Positions 28,507 through 36,044 of a stretch of DNA of 64,000 nt are shown here, one piece after another; position 1 is the first letter of the stretch, and each line of letters begins with the position of its first letter. The notes beneath the pieces are model-generated. The model was not told the origin of the DNA. It ran no database searches and saw nothing but the letters and a program-made list of their open reading frames with translations. Made by a program: the position numbers and the translations under genes. Origin of the DNA: Hydrogenibacillus sp. (lineage in GTDB: Bacteria > Bacillota > Bacilli > Thermicanales > DSM-22653); NCBI GenBank assembly GCA_014896255.1, contig JADBKT010000011.1, forward strand, positions 39,159 through 103,158, given 5' to 3'.

Positions 28507-28595
28507 GGCTAAGCAAACCGTTTCTGCCTCCGGCAACGTTCTTCGGTCTGTCCACGAGTTGGAGCCTATGAGCGTCGATCAAGAGGTGATGCAGA

Positions 28596-28898
28596 GTGAA
28601 CCCGATGTCCGAGATGACTCCAAAGTCCCCTGGTGCGCAGGCGATGACGGATCCGGTGATCGCCGCCGATCTTTTGATTTCGGCGAAGGCGAACGTCCGC
28701 AGCTACGCGTACGCGCTTGCGGAAGCGGCGTCGCCGGAGGTTCGCAATGTCCTCCGCCGGCACCTGCAGGATGCGATCAACTTGCACGAGCAGGTGACGA
28801 ACTATATGATAGAGAAAAATTTGTACAAGGCATACGATGTGCCGGCGCAAATCCAGGCGGACTTGCAAAACGCCCAAACCGCGTTGAATCTCCGGTAA
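28596..28898 (+). CDS. Spore coat protein, CotF family
   Basis: 100-residue protein with the CotF-type four-helix pattern (PVIAADLLISAKANVRSYAYALAEA; VLRRHLQDAINLHEQVTNYM) and a short C-terminal tail after YKAYDVPAQI. GTG 28596 is preceded by AGAGGTGAT at good spacing. It pairs with the shorter coat-like gene upstream and is closed by a hairpin at 28944. Role in the coat is inferred from family. Confidence 0.82.
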   Translation: MNPMSEMTPKSPGAQAMTDPVIAADLLISAKANVRSYAYALAEAASPEVRNVLRRHLQDAINLHEQVTNYMIEKNLYKAYDVPAQIQADLQNAQTALNLR

Positions 28899-28943
28899 GC
28901 CGACTGAAATCCGCACTCCGTCCGAAAACCGCTTCCCACGCTG

Positions 28944-28979
28944 AAAATGCGACCGTACACCGACGTACGGCCGCATTTT
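28944..28979 (+). terminator. Hairpin terminator after coat gene
   Basis: AAAATGCG (28944-28951) plus CCGTAC pair with GTACGG plus CGCATTTT (28972-28979), one A-C mismatch, 6-base loop. A/T-rich ends could let it work in both directions. Confidence 0.7.
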
Positions 28980-29010
28980 GGCGTTGGGGTGTCGGGGGGA
29001 CCAAACCCAT

Positions 29011-29038
29011 AAAAAAAAACGCGGGAAAAGTTCCCGCG
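29011..29038 (-). terminator. Terminator of pstS
   Basis: On the minus strand CGCGGGAA and TTCCCGCG form an 8-bp stem with a 3-base loop, followed by nine T. It begins about 20 bases after the pstS stop. Confidence 0.92.
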
Positions 29039-29057
29039 ATTCAACGCTCGGCTCCTC

Positions 29058-30338
29058 TCACCAAAAGCGTACCGATTTATTGTCTTCATTCCACTTGTAG
29101 TCGACGTCGAGCGCTTTGGCCACCTGAGCGATGGGAAGCATCGTCCGGCCGTTCACGAGTTTGGCCGGCGCATCCAACGGTTGCTCCACACCGCCTACGG
29201 TCATCGTTTTGGCGTCTATTTTGACGACGATGGTCCGGTCGCCTTTTTTGATCGTCACCGTCTTCGTCTTACCGTCCCACTGAACGTTGGCGTCCGGGAC
29301 GCCCAGCGCCGTGGCGGCGTATTTCAACGGAATGTACGTCCGGTTCTGCTCGATGAACGGCGCCACTTCCATCGTCCGGCTCTCGCCGCCGACGGTGAAC
29401 GTCTGGCTTCCGACCCGGAAGACGATGATCGGCGATATCTTTCCGGCAAAATCGCGCGCGACGTGCATGTCCGAAGTCGGGATATATCCGGAGCGGACGA
29501 CGAGGCCGTTCGGCCCCTGAACCGCCGGGTCGTTCAGCATGAAATCCAAAAAGGCGGCGACGACGCCGTCGGGCTTACCTTTCGTGTACATGTGTTGATA
29601 AGCCCACACTTTGTAACGGTTGGTGACGACGTTTTCCTTGGTCGGCGCGACGCCGTCGATCTTCAGCGCCTTGACGCTGCCGTCCAAATAGGAAAGCGCC
29701 AGATACCCGATCGCCCCGGGCGTTTCGGCGACGATCTTTTTCACCGTTCCGGAAGAGTCTTCTTCGATGCCGGAGGCTTCTTCTTTGCCGTCCAGGGCGT
29801 ATTTTTTGAACGTGGCGCGCGTTCCGGAGCTGGCCGGGCGGTTGACGAGCACGATCTGCTGGTTCGCGCCGCCGACGTCTTTCCAGTTTTTAATTTTCCC
29901 GGTGAAAATGTCGATGAGCTGCTGCTTGCTCAAGTTGTCCACGCCGACGCCGGGGTTCGCCACGGCGGCCATCGCCACGACGGCCACTTGATGGTCGACG
30001 AGGTCTTTGGCCTGCTCCGGCTTCAATTTTTCTTCGGCATAAAGGTCGGAGTTTCCGATGTCGACGGCGCCTTGGGCCACCTGCGATAACCCCGTTCCGC
30101 TGCCGCCTCCCTGCACGGTGATCATGACTTTCGGGTATTTTTTCATGAACAGATTGGCGGCTTCTTCGACGAGGGGCTGCATGGCGGTCGACCCCGAAAG
30201 CGTGATCTTGCCGCTCAACTCGGCCGCCGCCTTGACCGTCGCGCTCGGCGCTTGGGCGACCGCTTCCGCCGCGCCGGCCAGATACGCCGCCAAGAGAAAG
30301 GCGGCGAGTACGAGGTGCGTCAAAGGGGAAAACTTCAT
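29058..30338 (-). CDS. pstS: Phosphate-binding protein PstS with C-terminal stalk-like domain
   Basis: High-affinity phosphate-binding protein of the Pst system. Residues 1-30 are a signal peptide; the PstS fold follows (ITLSGSTAMQPLVEEA; GGGSGTGLSQVAQGAVDIGNSD; NRPASSGTRATF). After about residue 310 comes a copper amine oxidase N-terminal-type domain (FTVGGESRTMEVAPFIEQNRTYIPLKYAATALG and a second half), used in other Firmicute exoproteins as a stalk. There is no lipobox Cys; cleavage after AVAQA by signal peptidase I looks likely. No pstC, pstA or pstB is next to it. It is driven by a promoter with a long Pho-box array. ATG 30338 has GGAGG 9 bases upstream. Confidence 0.92.
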   Translation of the reverse strand: MKFSPLTHLVLAAFLLAAYLAGAAEAVAQAPSATVKAAAELSGKITLSGSTAMQPLVEEAANLFMKKYPKVMITVQGGGSGTGLSQVAQGAVDIGNSDLYAEEKLKPEQAKDLVDHQVAVVAMAAVANPGVGVDNLSKQQLIDIFTGKIKNWKDVGGANQQIVLVNRPASSGTRATFKKYALDGKEEASGIEEDSSGTVKKIVAETPGAIGYLALSYLDGSVKALKIDGVAPTKENVVTNRYKVWAYQHMYTKGKPDGVVAAFLDFMLNDPAVQGPNGLVVRSGYIPTSDMHVARDFAGKISPIIVFRVGSQTFTVGGESRTMEVAPFIEQNRTYIPLKYAATALGVPDANVQWDGKTKTVTIKKGDRTIVVKIDAKTMTVGGVEQPLDAPAKLVNGRTMLPIAQVAKALDVDYKWNEDNKSVRFW

Positions 30339-30389
30339 CGACCCCTACCTCCGCTCTGTGGATGATTGGTTTTGATGGTATTCGTCCCT

Positions 30390-30465
30390 ATTGTACAAGT
30401 CGAATGTAAACGAAAGATGAAGGTTGGGTTAAGAATATGTAAATATTCGGTTGAAGTTTGGTTAA
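30390..30465 (-). promoter_or_regulatory. Pho-box array and promoter of pstS
   Basis: Reading the minus strand from 30465, six hexamers start exactly 11 bases apart: TTAACC, TCAACC, TTTACA, TTAACC, TTCATC, TTTACA (ending at 30405). They resemble the PhoP repeat TT(A/C/T)A(C/T)A. Nine bases later comes TACAAT (30395-30390) as -10, with no good -35. This is the architecture of a PhoP-activated promoter. Confidence 0.85.
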
Positions 30466-30658
30466 GCTGTCCATCGGCAAAGTCGTTGATAACGACCTTC
30501 CGACAGAAGCAACGGCATCGGCGATGTAAAGTCCTCCCAGTCCGAGGATCACCAAGGCGGTCCCCAATCTTAAGGGGGAGTGAGTTGTCGGCCCGGCGGC
30601 GGTGTGATAAACTGGCGAGGGAATCGCTCAAGGGGATCGGCTGCGCGGCGGTTTTGGA

Positions 30659-30674
30659 GAGAAAGCGCTTTCAT
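30659..30674 (+). promoter_or_regulatory. cre-like site upstream of sdaAB
   Basis: The perfect 12-bp palindrome GAAAGCGCTTTC (30661-30672) followed by AT fits the CcpA cre consensus except at its first T. It lies 53 bases before sdaAB. The remaining sequence 30466-30726 shows no gene and only weak promoter-like elements (TTGTCG at 30585, GATAAA at 30606). Confidence 0.6.
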
Positions 30675-30726
30675 TGTTGCGGACAAAAAAAGTGCCGTCG
30701 AAAGACTTCGGTGGGAGAGATGCCGG

Positions 30727-31389
30727 ATGAAGTACCGTTCCGTCTTCGACATCATCGGCCCGATCATGATCGGACCGTCAAGTTCGCATACGGCCGGTGC
30801 CGTGCGCATCGGCAAGGTGGCCCGGGCGCTTCACGGCGCGGTGCCGACTCGGGCGGAGGTGACGTTTTACGGTTCGTTTGCCGAGACGTACCGCGGGCAC
30901 GGCACGGATGTGGCGATCGCGGCGGGCATTCTCGATTTTGACACGTATGATCCGCGCATCCGGGATGCGCTCAAGATCGCCGCGCAAGAGGGCGTCGAGA
31001 TCGAATTTTTGATCGGTGACGACGTGCCGGAACATCCGAACACGGCCCGTGTCCGTTTGATGACGGAGGGGACGATGACCGAACTGGTGGGCGTGTCCAT
31101 CGGCGGCGGGAAAGTGGAGATCGTCGAGATCGCCGGATTTCCGATCCGCTTAAGCGGTGATCTGCCGACGATCATCGTCCGCCACGTGGACCGGTACGGG
31201 ATGATCGCCAAGGTCGCTCAGGTGCTCGCCGATCACCGCATCAACATCGCCGCCATGCACGTTGCCCGCAAATCGCGCGGAGCTGAAGCGCTGATGACGA
31301 TCGAAGTGGATGAATCGCCGTCGAATGATGTGCTCGAGGCGGTACGCGTCATTGACGGCATCACGTCCGCGACGCGGTTGACGTTGTAA
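30727..31389 (+). CDS. sdaAB: L-serine dehydratase, iron-sulfur-dependent, beta subunit
   Basis: Beta subunit of the [4Fe-4S] L-serine deaminase that converts serine to pyruvate and ammonia. It opens with YRSVFDIIGPIMIGPSSSHTAGAVRIG, the conserved catalytic-domain start, and ends with an ACT domain (TIIVRHVDRYGMIAKVAQVLADHRINIAAMHV). ATG 30727 has GGGAGAG 7 bases upstream. The alpha subunit follows 14 bases later. A cre-like palindrome upstream suggests carbon catabolite control. Confidence 0.95.
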   Translation: MKYRSVFDIIGPIMIGPSSSHTAGAVRIGKVARALHGAVPTRAEVTFYGSFAETYRGHGTDVAIAAGILDFDTYDPRIRDALKIAAQEGVEIEFLIGDDVPEHPNTARVRLMTEGTMTELVGVSIGGGKVEIVEIAGFPIRLSGDLPTIIVRHVDRYGMIAKVAQVLADHRINIAAMHVARKSRGAEALMTIEVDESPSNDVLEAVRVIDGITSATRLTL

Positions 31390-31403
31390 GGGAGGGGAAG
31401 GCG

Positions 31404-32324
31404 GTGTTGTTTCGGACGATTGAGGAACTCGTCCGGCTCGCCGAGCGGGAAGGGGCGACCATCGCCGAGGTCATGATCGCGCAGGAAATGGCCGTCACGG
31501 GGCGTTCCCGGGAGGATATCCGCTCGCAGATGGGCGAGCAACTGGACGTCATGGAGGCGGCGGTGCGGCGCGGTACCGAGGAGGAGGTGCGCTCCAACAG
31601 CGGGCTCGTCGATGGAGATGCGCGGCGCTTGATGGCCTATATCGCGCGCGGCGAGACGCTCGCCGGGGCGGATATCTTGCGCGCGGCGGCCATGGCCATG
31701 GCGACGAACGAGGTGAACGCCGCCATGGGGCTCATCTGCGCTACGCCGACGGCGGGGGCGGCCGGCGTCGTGCCGGGGGTGCTTTTTGCCCATGCGCCGC
31801 GGCTCGGGAAAACGCGCGAAGCCATGATCGACTTTTTGTTCGCCGCCGGGGCTTTTGGCTACTGCATCGCCAACAACGCCTTTATCTCCGGTGCGGCCGG
31901 CGGCTGCCAGGCGGAAGTCGGTTCGGCGACGGCGATGGCCGCCGGGGCGCTTACGGAGATGGCCGGCGGGACGCCCAGGCAGGCAGCACATGCGTTTGCC
32001 ATCGCCCTCAAAAACGTGCTCGGGCTCGTCTGCGATCCGGTCGCCGGCCTGGTGGAAGTACCGTGCGTGAAGCGCAACGCGATGGGCGCCGCGCTGGCCA
32101 CGGTGGCGGCAGACATGGCGCTTTCGGGGATCGAAAGCCGCATTCCGCCGGATGAAGTCGTGCAGGCGATGTACCGCATCGGCCGGATGATGCCGGCGAC
32201 GCTCAGAGAGACGGCCCTTGGGGGGCTCGCGGCGACGCCGACGGGGCTTGCGATCAAGGAGCGCGTCTTTGGAGGTAAAGCGTTGACGGCGAATCAGGGA
32301 CGAAGCGATTCGCGCGGACACTGA
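31404..32324 (+). CDS. sdaAA: L-serine dehydratase, iron-sulfur-dependent, alpha subunit
   Basis: Alpha subunit holding the labile [4Fe-4S] cluster. Conserved cysteines are in ICATPTAGAAG, SGAAGGCQAEVG and VCDPVAGLVEVPCVKRN. Length 306 residues. GTG 31404 follows GGGAGGGGAAGG. It forms an operon with sdaAB. The last 15 residues are a variable tail. Confidence 0.95.
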   Translation: MLFRTIEELVRLAEREGATIAEVMIAQEMAVTGRSREDIRSQMGEQLDVMEAAVRRGTEEEVRSNSGLVDGDARRLMAYIARGETLAGADILRAAAMAMATNEVNAAMGLICATPTAGAAGVVPGVLFAHAPRLGKTREAMIDFLFAAGAFGYCIANNAFISGAAGGCQAEVGSATAMAAGALTEMAGGTPRQAAHAFAIALKNVLGLVCDPVAGLVEVPCVKRNAMGAALATVAADMALSGIESRIPPDEVVQAMYRIGRMMPATLRETALGGLAATPTGLAIKERVFGGKALTANQGRSDSRGH

Positions 32325-32388
32325 AAACGCGACCGAACACAAGCGCGAACCGCTTAGGGCGTATCCGATCGGGTGCGCCCTTGATTGT

Positions 32389-32418
32389 TTGACATCAAAA
32401 TGATATCATATCGATATC
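32389..32418 (+). promoter_or_regulatory. Promoter with tandem GATATC operator for SPFH operon
   Basis: TTGACA (32389-32394) is followed by two GATATC palindromes (32402-32407 and 32413-32418), 11 bases apart, in the place where the spacer and -10 should be; the second may double as a weak -10 at 18-bp spacing. The layout suggests a repressor site over the promoter. Confidence 0.55.
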
Positions 32419-32446
32419 CAAGATGTATGAGCTGGAGGGATTGGCG

Positions 32447-33307
32447 ATGCAAGAGCAGCGTGCGTGGAGAGCGGACGGCTTTGTAGGGCTTTTGGTTGTG
32501 CTGGCGCTCATCGTCGGCGGGGCGTGGTTTTTGAAGCGGGGGATCCCTTTGTCTCCCTCAAGCATCGTGACGGGGGTCTTTTTGATTGCCGTCGGCCTTG
32601 TTCTCTCCCTCGGCCTGTTCGTCGTCCAGCCGAACAATGCCGTCGTGCTCGTCTTTTTCGGGAAATACGTCGGCAGTGTGCGAGAACCGGGGTTTTACTT
32701 GAGCATCCCGTTCACCGTCCGTAAAACGGTCACCTTAAGGGTGCGCAACTTCAACAGCGCGAAGCTCAAGGTGAACGATCAGCAGGGAAATCCCATCGAG
32801 ATCGCCGGCGTGATCGTCTTTCGGGTGGTCGATTCGGCGAAAGCGCTGTTTGAGGTGGACAACCACGAGCAATTCGTCGAGATTCAGAGCGAGGCGGCCA
32901 TCCGGCATATTGCAAGTTTGTATCCGTATGACCTTTTCGAGGCAGAAGGGTTTACGCTCCGAGGCAATACGGAGGAGATTGCCGCCGAGCTGAAGAAGGA
33001 TCTGCAGCAGAGGCTCGCCGTCGCCGGCGTGGAAGTGATGGATGCGCGGCTCACGCACCTGGCCTATGCGCCGGAGATCGCCGCGGCCATGCTGCAACGG
33101 CAGCAGGCGTCGGCCATTCTGGCCGCGCGGCAGAAGATCGTGGAAGGCGCCGTCGGCATGGTGCAGATGGCGATCCGTCAGCTGGAGGCGCAGGGGATCG
33201 TGGAGTTGGACGACGAGCGCAAAGCCAATATGGTGAACAACCTCATGGTCGCCATCGTCTCGGAACGGGGCGCGCAACCGGTGCTCAATGCGGGCACGCT
33301 ATATTGA
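32447..33307 (+). CDS. SPFH/Band 7 (prohibitin-like) membrane protein
   Basis: Two N-terminal membrane segments (residues about 12-30 and 40-65) precede an SPFH domain ([30 protein letters not shown]) and a helical C-terminus rich in Ala/Gln/Glu that drives oligomerisation. SPFH proteins scaffold membrane microdomains. ATG 32447 follows CTGGAGGGAT; ATG 32423 is unsupported. A ribbon-helix-helix gene follows, a pairing seen in other Firmicutes, and then a truncated ABC ATPase. Confidence 0.9.
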   Translation: MQEQRAWRADGFVGLLVVLALIVGGAWFLKRGIPLSPSSIVTGVFLIAVGLVLSLGLFVVQPNNAVVLVFFGKYVGSVREPGFYLSIPFTVRKTVTLRVRNFNSAKLKVNDQQGNPIEIAGVIVFRVVDSAKALFEVDNHEQFVEIQSEAAIRHIASLYPYDLFEAEGFTLRGNTEEIAAELKKDLQQRLAVAGVEVMDARLTHLAYAPEIAAAMLQRQQASAILAARQKIVEGAVGMVQMAIRQLEAQGIVELDDERKANMVNNLMVAIVSERGAQPVLNAGTLY

Positions 33308-33335
33308 GCGGCCCGGCTTCGTTTGGGTGTACACG

Positions 33336-33524
33336 ATGGCCAAGAAGAAGCAGTTTCCGCTGCGCCTGGATCCGGATCTCTACAAGGCGATCGAACAATG
33401 GGCGAACGATGAATTCCGGAGCGTGAACGGGCAGATCGAGTATCTGCTCAAGCAATGCCTGATCAAGGCGGGGCGGTGGAAGGCCGGGCAACCGTTGGAG
33501 GGCGGGAAGGATGTTGATGCTTGA
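33336..33524 (+). CDS. Arc-type ribbon-helix-helix protein
   Basis: 62-residue basic protein with the ribbon-helix-helix pattern ([40 protein letters not shown]). Such dimers bind short tandem operators. ATG 33336 has a weak GGGTG upstream; the in-frame upstream part is not needed for the fold. It lies directly after the SPFH gene and overlaps the start of the broken ABC ATPase by 14 bases. It may regulate this operon. Confidence 0.82.
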   Translation: MAKKKQFPLRLDPDLYKAIEQWANDEFRSVNGQIEYLLKQCLIKAGRWKAGQPLEGGKDVDA

Positions 33525-33666
33525 TAACGTCGATGCCGACGACCGCGGGCGGACCGCGTTGAAAGGCATTCGACTTTCGCTCGGGTCCGGATTGCACGTC
33601 GTTCTGGGGCCGAACGGGGCGGGAAAGACGACCTTTATGATTTCTTGGGGCGGGAGGCCGAGTTGA
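33511..33666 (+). pseudogene. 5' fragment of an ABC transporter ATPase
   Basis: The first about 42 codons read like an ABC ATPase N-terminus with intact Walker A (LHVVLGPNGAGKTTFM), then turn into unrelated sequence and stop at 33666. Q-loop, signature and Walker B are missing. GGAAGG lies just before ATG 33511. The break coincides with the right border of the cyanase segment, so the 3' part was probably lost in the rearrangement that also removed the 5' part of rarA. Confidence 0.75.
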
Positions 33667-33678
33667 TTCCGATGCCGC

Positions 33679-34122
33679 CTAAAACCGCCGGTACGTTAGC
33701 CACTTCCCGCGCCAGGTGACGACCGCCCAGTCGGCGCCGTCCCGGCGTTCTTTTTGAAGGTCAAGCATCATGTCCACGGCGCTGATGATGCCGTCGCCGA
33801 ATTGTTCGTGAGCGACGTTCTTGAGCGGAGGCCCATAGAGCAGCACAATCTCGTACAGGCGGTAGATGAACGGGTCCGTCGGCGGCCACGGTTGCTGGGG
33901 CGCGCGGAAGGGCACGCGCTCAAAGGCGGCGGCCGCTTCCTTCGGCAGCTTGAGCAGGCGGACGAGCGCCGCCGCCTCGTCCGGGGTCGCTGCGCCGTAA
34001 CCGTAGACGAGCATCGCCGCGCCCACGGAGGTACGGCCGACCGCTTGGCCGACCTCTTCCCAGGAGAGCCCGTATTCCGCTTTTGCCCGGAGCGCCAGCC
34101 GCGCCGCTTCGCGCTTGTTCAT
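33679..34122 (-). CDS. cynS: Cyanate hydratase (cyanase)
   Basis: Converts cyanate and bicarbonate to ammonia and CO2. The N-terminal HTH-like domain (GLSWEEVGQAVGRTSVGAAML) is followed by the catalytic domain TDPFIYRLYEIVLLYGPPLKNVAHEQFGDGIISAVD, where the Arg (YR), Glu (YE) and Ser (IISA) active-site residues of cyanase are all kept. 147 residues, as in other cyanases. Start 34122 is chosen because GGGGGG lies 6 bases upstream; 34128 and 34155 are also in frame. A hairpin may cover this ribosome binding site. It lies in a rearranged patch between two truncated genes. Confidence 0.9.
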   Translation of the reverse strand: MNKREAARLALRAKAEYGLSWEEVGQAVGRTSVGAAMLVYGYGAATPDEAAALVRLLKLPKEAAAAFERVPFRAPQQPWPPTDPFIYRLYEIVLLYGPPLKNVAHEQFGDGIISAVDMMLDLQKERRDGADWAVVTWRGKWLTYRRF

Positions 34123-34130
34123 CGCCATCC

Positions 34131-34150
34131 CCCCACTTGTGTGTGTGGGG
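34131..34150 (-). promoter_or_regulatory. Hairpin over the cynS ribosome binding site
   Basis: CCCCAC and GTGGGG (6-bp stem, 8-base loop) include the G-run that serves as the cynS ribosome binding site. It could lower translation, but may be fortuitous. Confidence 0.35.
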
Positions 34151-34239
34151 AACATATGCGCCGCCTGCGGTCCTTATGCCTGTGGCGTTTATGCCTTGAA
34201 TCACTTGTTGAAGCGCTTGGCCGCCGTGAGCCGTTTCGG

Positions 34240-34524
34240 TTATCCCCCGGCGCGCATGGTCTTTACGCGATAGGCGCTGAGCACGGCATCCAAACGTTCG
34301 GCATCCGGCGCTTCAAAGTCGAGAACGACGACGTCGATCGACCACTCGGCGGTCAGCTTGAGCATGCGGGTCTCGCGGACGATGATGCGCGCGCCGTCGT
34401 CGCGGCAGTATCGTTCGAAAGGGCCGTCGGAAGAAGCCGGACAAGGCGTAAATCCGAGCTCGGCCAGATATCCGCGATGCATATCCAACGTCATCCCGCG
34501 AAATTCGAGGCGGACCTGCGCCAT
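34240..34524 (-). CDS. Small protein of unknown function with C-terminal diglycine
   Basis: 94 residues ([20 protein letters not shown] ... [11 protein letters not shown]) upstream of cynS on the same strand. I do not firmly recognise it; it may resemble the MoaD-related C-terminal family (DUF1952-like), low confidence. No ribosome binding site precedes the ATG at 34524, and upstream sequence on this strand is the antisense of rarA, so the gene has probably lost its own 5' end at the junction. The tail ends in Gly-Gly, as ubiquitin-like sulfur carriers do. Confidence 0.5.
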   Translation of the reverse strand: MAQVRLEFRGMTLDMHRGYLAELGFTPCPASSDGPFERYCRDDGARIIVRETRMLKLTAEWSIDVVVLDFEAPDAERLDAVLSAYRVKTMRAGG

Positions 34525-35602
34525 CGTCGACGAGGCCAAGGCGCGCCTCGGCATGCACGGACAGCGCACGATCCTCTTTATCGACGAAATCCACCGCTTC
34601 AATAAAGCGCAGCAGGATGCGCTCCTTCCGCACGTCGAGGACGGGACGGTCATCCTCATCGGGGCGACGACGGAAAATCCGTTTTTCGAAGTGAATCAGG
34701 CGCTCCTCTCGCGTTCGCTCATCTTTCCCGTGCATCCCCTTTCGGAAGCGGACTTAAGGGCGATCGCCGAACGCGCCCTTCGTTCGGCAAAGGGGCTCGG
34801 CGCGCTCAAGGTCGAGATCGACGACGATGCCCTTTTGCACCTTATCCGCTACAGTGAAGGCGATGCCCGGCGGCTTTTGAACGCTCTGGAGCTCGCCGCC
34901 TATTCGACGCCGCCGGGGGAAGACGGCGTGATCCGCGTGACGGCGGACGTCGCCCAGGAGTCGATCCAGCGGCGCGCCGTGCGATATGACCAGAGCGGGG
35001 ACAACCACTACGACACGATCTCGGCGTTCATCAAATCCATCCGCGGGAGCGACCCCGACGCCGCGCTGTACTGGCTGGCGCGGATGCTCGACGCCGGGGA
35101 AGATCCGCTGTTCATCGCCCGGCGCATTGTCATCGCCGCTTCCGAGGACGTCGGCAACGCCGCGCCGGAGGCGCTTCCCCTGGCGATGGCCGCCTATCAA
35201 GCGGTGGAGCGCATCGGGATGCCCGAAGGGCGCATCCCGCTCGCGCAAGCGACGGCGTATCTGGCCATGGCGCCGAAATCGAACGCCAGCTACCGGGCGA
35301 TCAACGCTTATCTGCGGGAGGTGCGGGAACACGGCCACCAGCCGGTGCCGGCGCACCTGCGCGACGCGCATTACAAAGGCGCGGAAAGGCTCGGGCACGG
35401 CGTCGGGTATCTGTACCCGCACGATTATCCCGATCATTTTGTGCCTCAACAGTACCTCCCGGAAGGGGTGCCGCGCTTGTTCGAACCGACGGACCAAGGT
35501 CGGGAGGCGGAGCTCGGAGTGCGTCTGAAGCGCCTTTGGAGCTGTGCCCTTCCGAACGATCATGCAAATTCCGCCGGTGGACTTGCGCCTGAACAGGCTT
35601 GA
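34525..35602 (+). pseudogene. rarA: rarA (replication-associated recombination protein A), 5' truncated
   Basis: The reading frame joins RarA at [36 protein letters not shown] and continues to a normal C-terminus. Walker B (FIDEIH) and sensor 1 (GATTENP) are present, but the N-terminal 90-100 residues with Walker A are absent. Sequence before 34525 belongs to the opposite-strand gene. A product could start at ATG 34553 but would lack nucleotide binding. The stop lies within the hisS promoter -35 box. In Bacillus, rarA follows aspS; here it precedes hisS. Confidence 0.85.
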
Positions 35603-35627
35603 TTTCTTTTTCAGAATCGGTTATGAT
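35599..35627 (+). promoter_or_regulatory. Promoter of hisS T-box leader
   Basis: TTGATT (35599-35604), 17-bp spacer, TATGAT (35622-35627). The -35 overlaps the rarA stop. Confidence 0.82.
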
Positions 35628-35633
35628 GATTTT

Positions 35634-36000
35634 CAACAACGATCGACAGTCATTTTCGACCGATGGCCGATGAACGGGAGCACGGTGAAAAGTGCGCATT
35701 CAGAGAGAGGGCGTCTGAGGCTGGAAGCGCCCTTATGCAGCGTTCACCGGGAAACGCTCGGGAGGTCTGCGGGCGAACGGCAGAGGCGCCGCAAGGTTGA
35801 ACGACTTCGCCGAGTCGGGCGGCTTGGCGGGCGCACGCGCTCAGTAGTCCGCAGCGTATGGCCGGCGTTAACGGCAGGAGCGGGAATGCCCCGCAGCGCG
35901 TTGTGTCGTGCTGCGTCGCGCCGGGCGTTCCAATGAGGGTGGCACCGCGGGAGCAATCTCTCGTCCCTGACCGATGGGCGTTGGGGGCGGGAGATTTTTC
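35634..36000 (+). ncRNA. T-box riboswitch (histidine) upstream of hisS
   Basis: Leader sensing uncharged tRNA-His. The T-box antiterminator sequence AGGGTGGCACCGCGG is at 35936-35950, the AGAGAG internal bulge of stem I at 35702-35707, and a terminator (35955-35999, stem ATCTC..GAGAT with T run) follows. In the 3' side of stem I, CAC (35745-35747) is a candidate His specifier, consistent with hisS downstream. Uncharged tRNA-His would stabilise the antiterminator and let hisS-aspS be read. Confidence 0.92.
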
Positions 36001-36044
36001 ATTTTCAGGGACGTTTCAAGAAAAAGTGAAGGCGGGGAAAGGCG

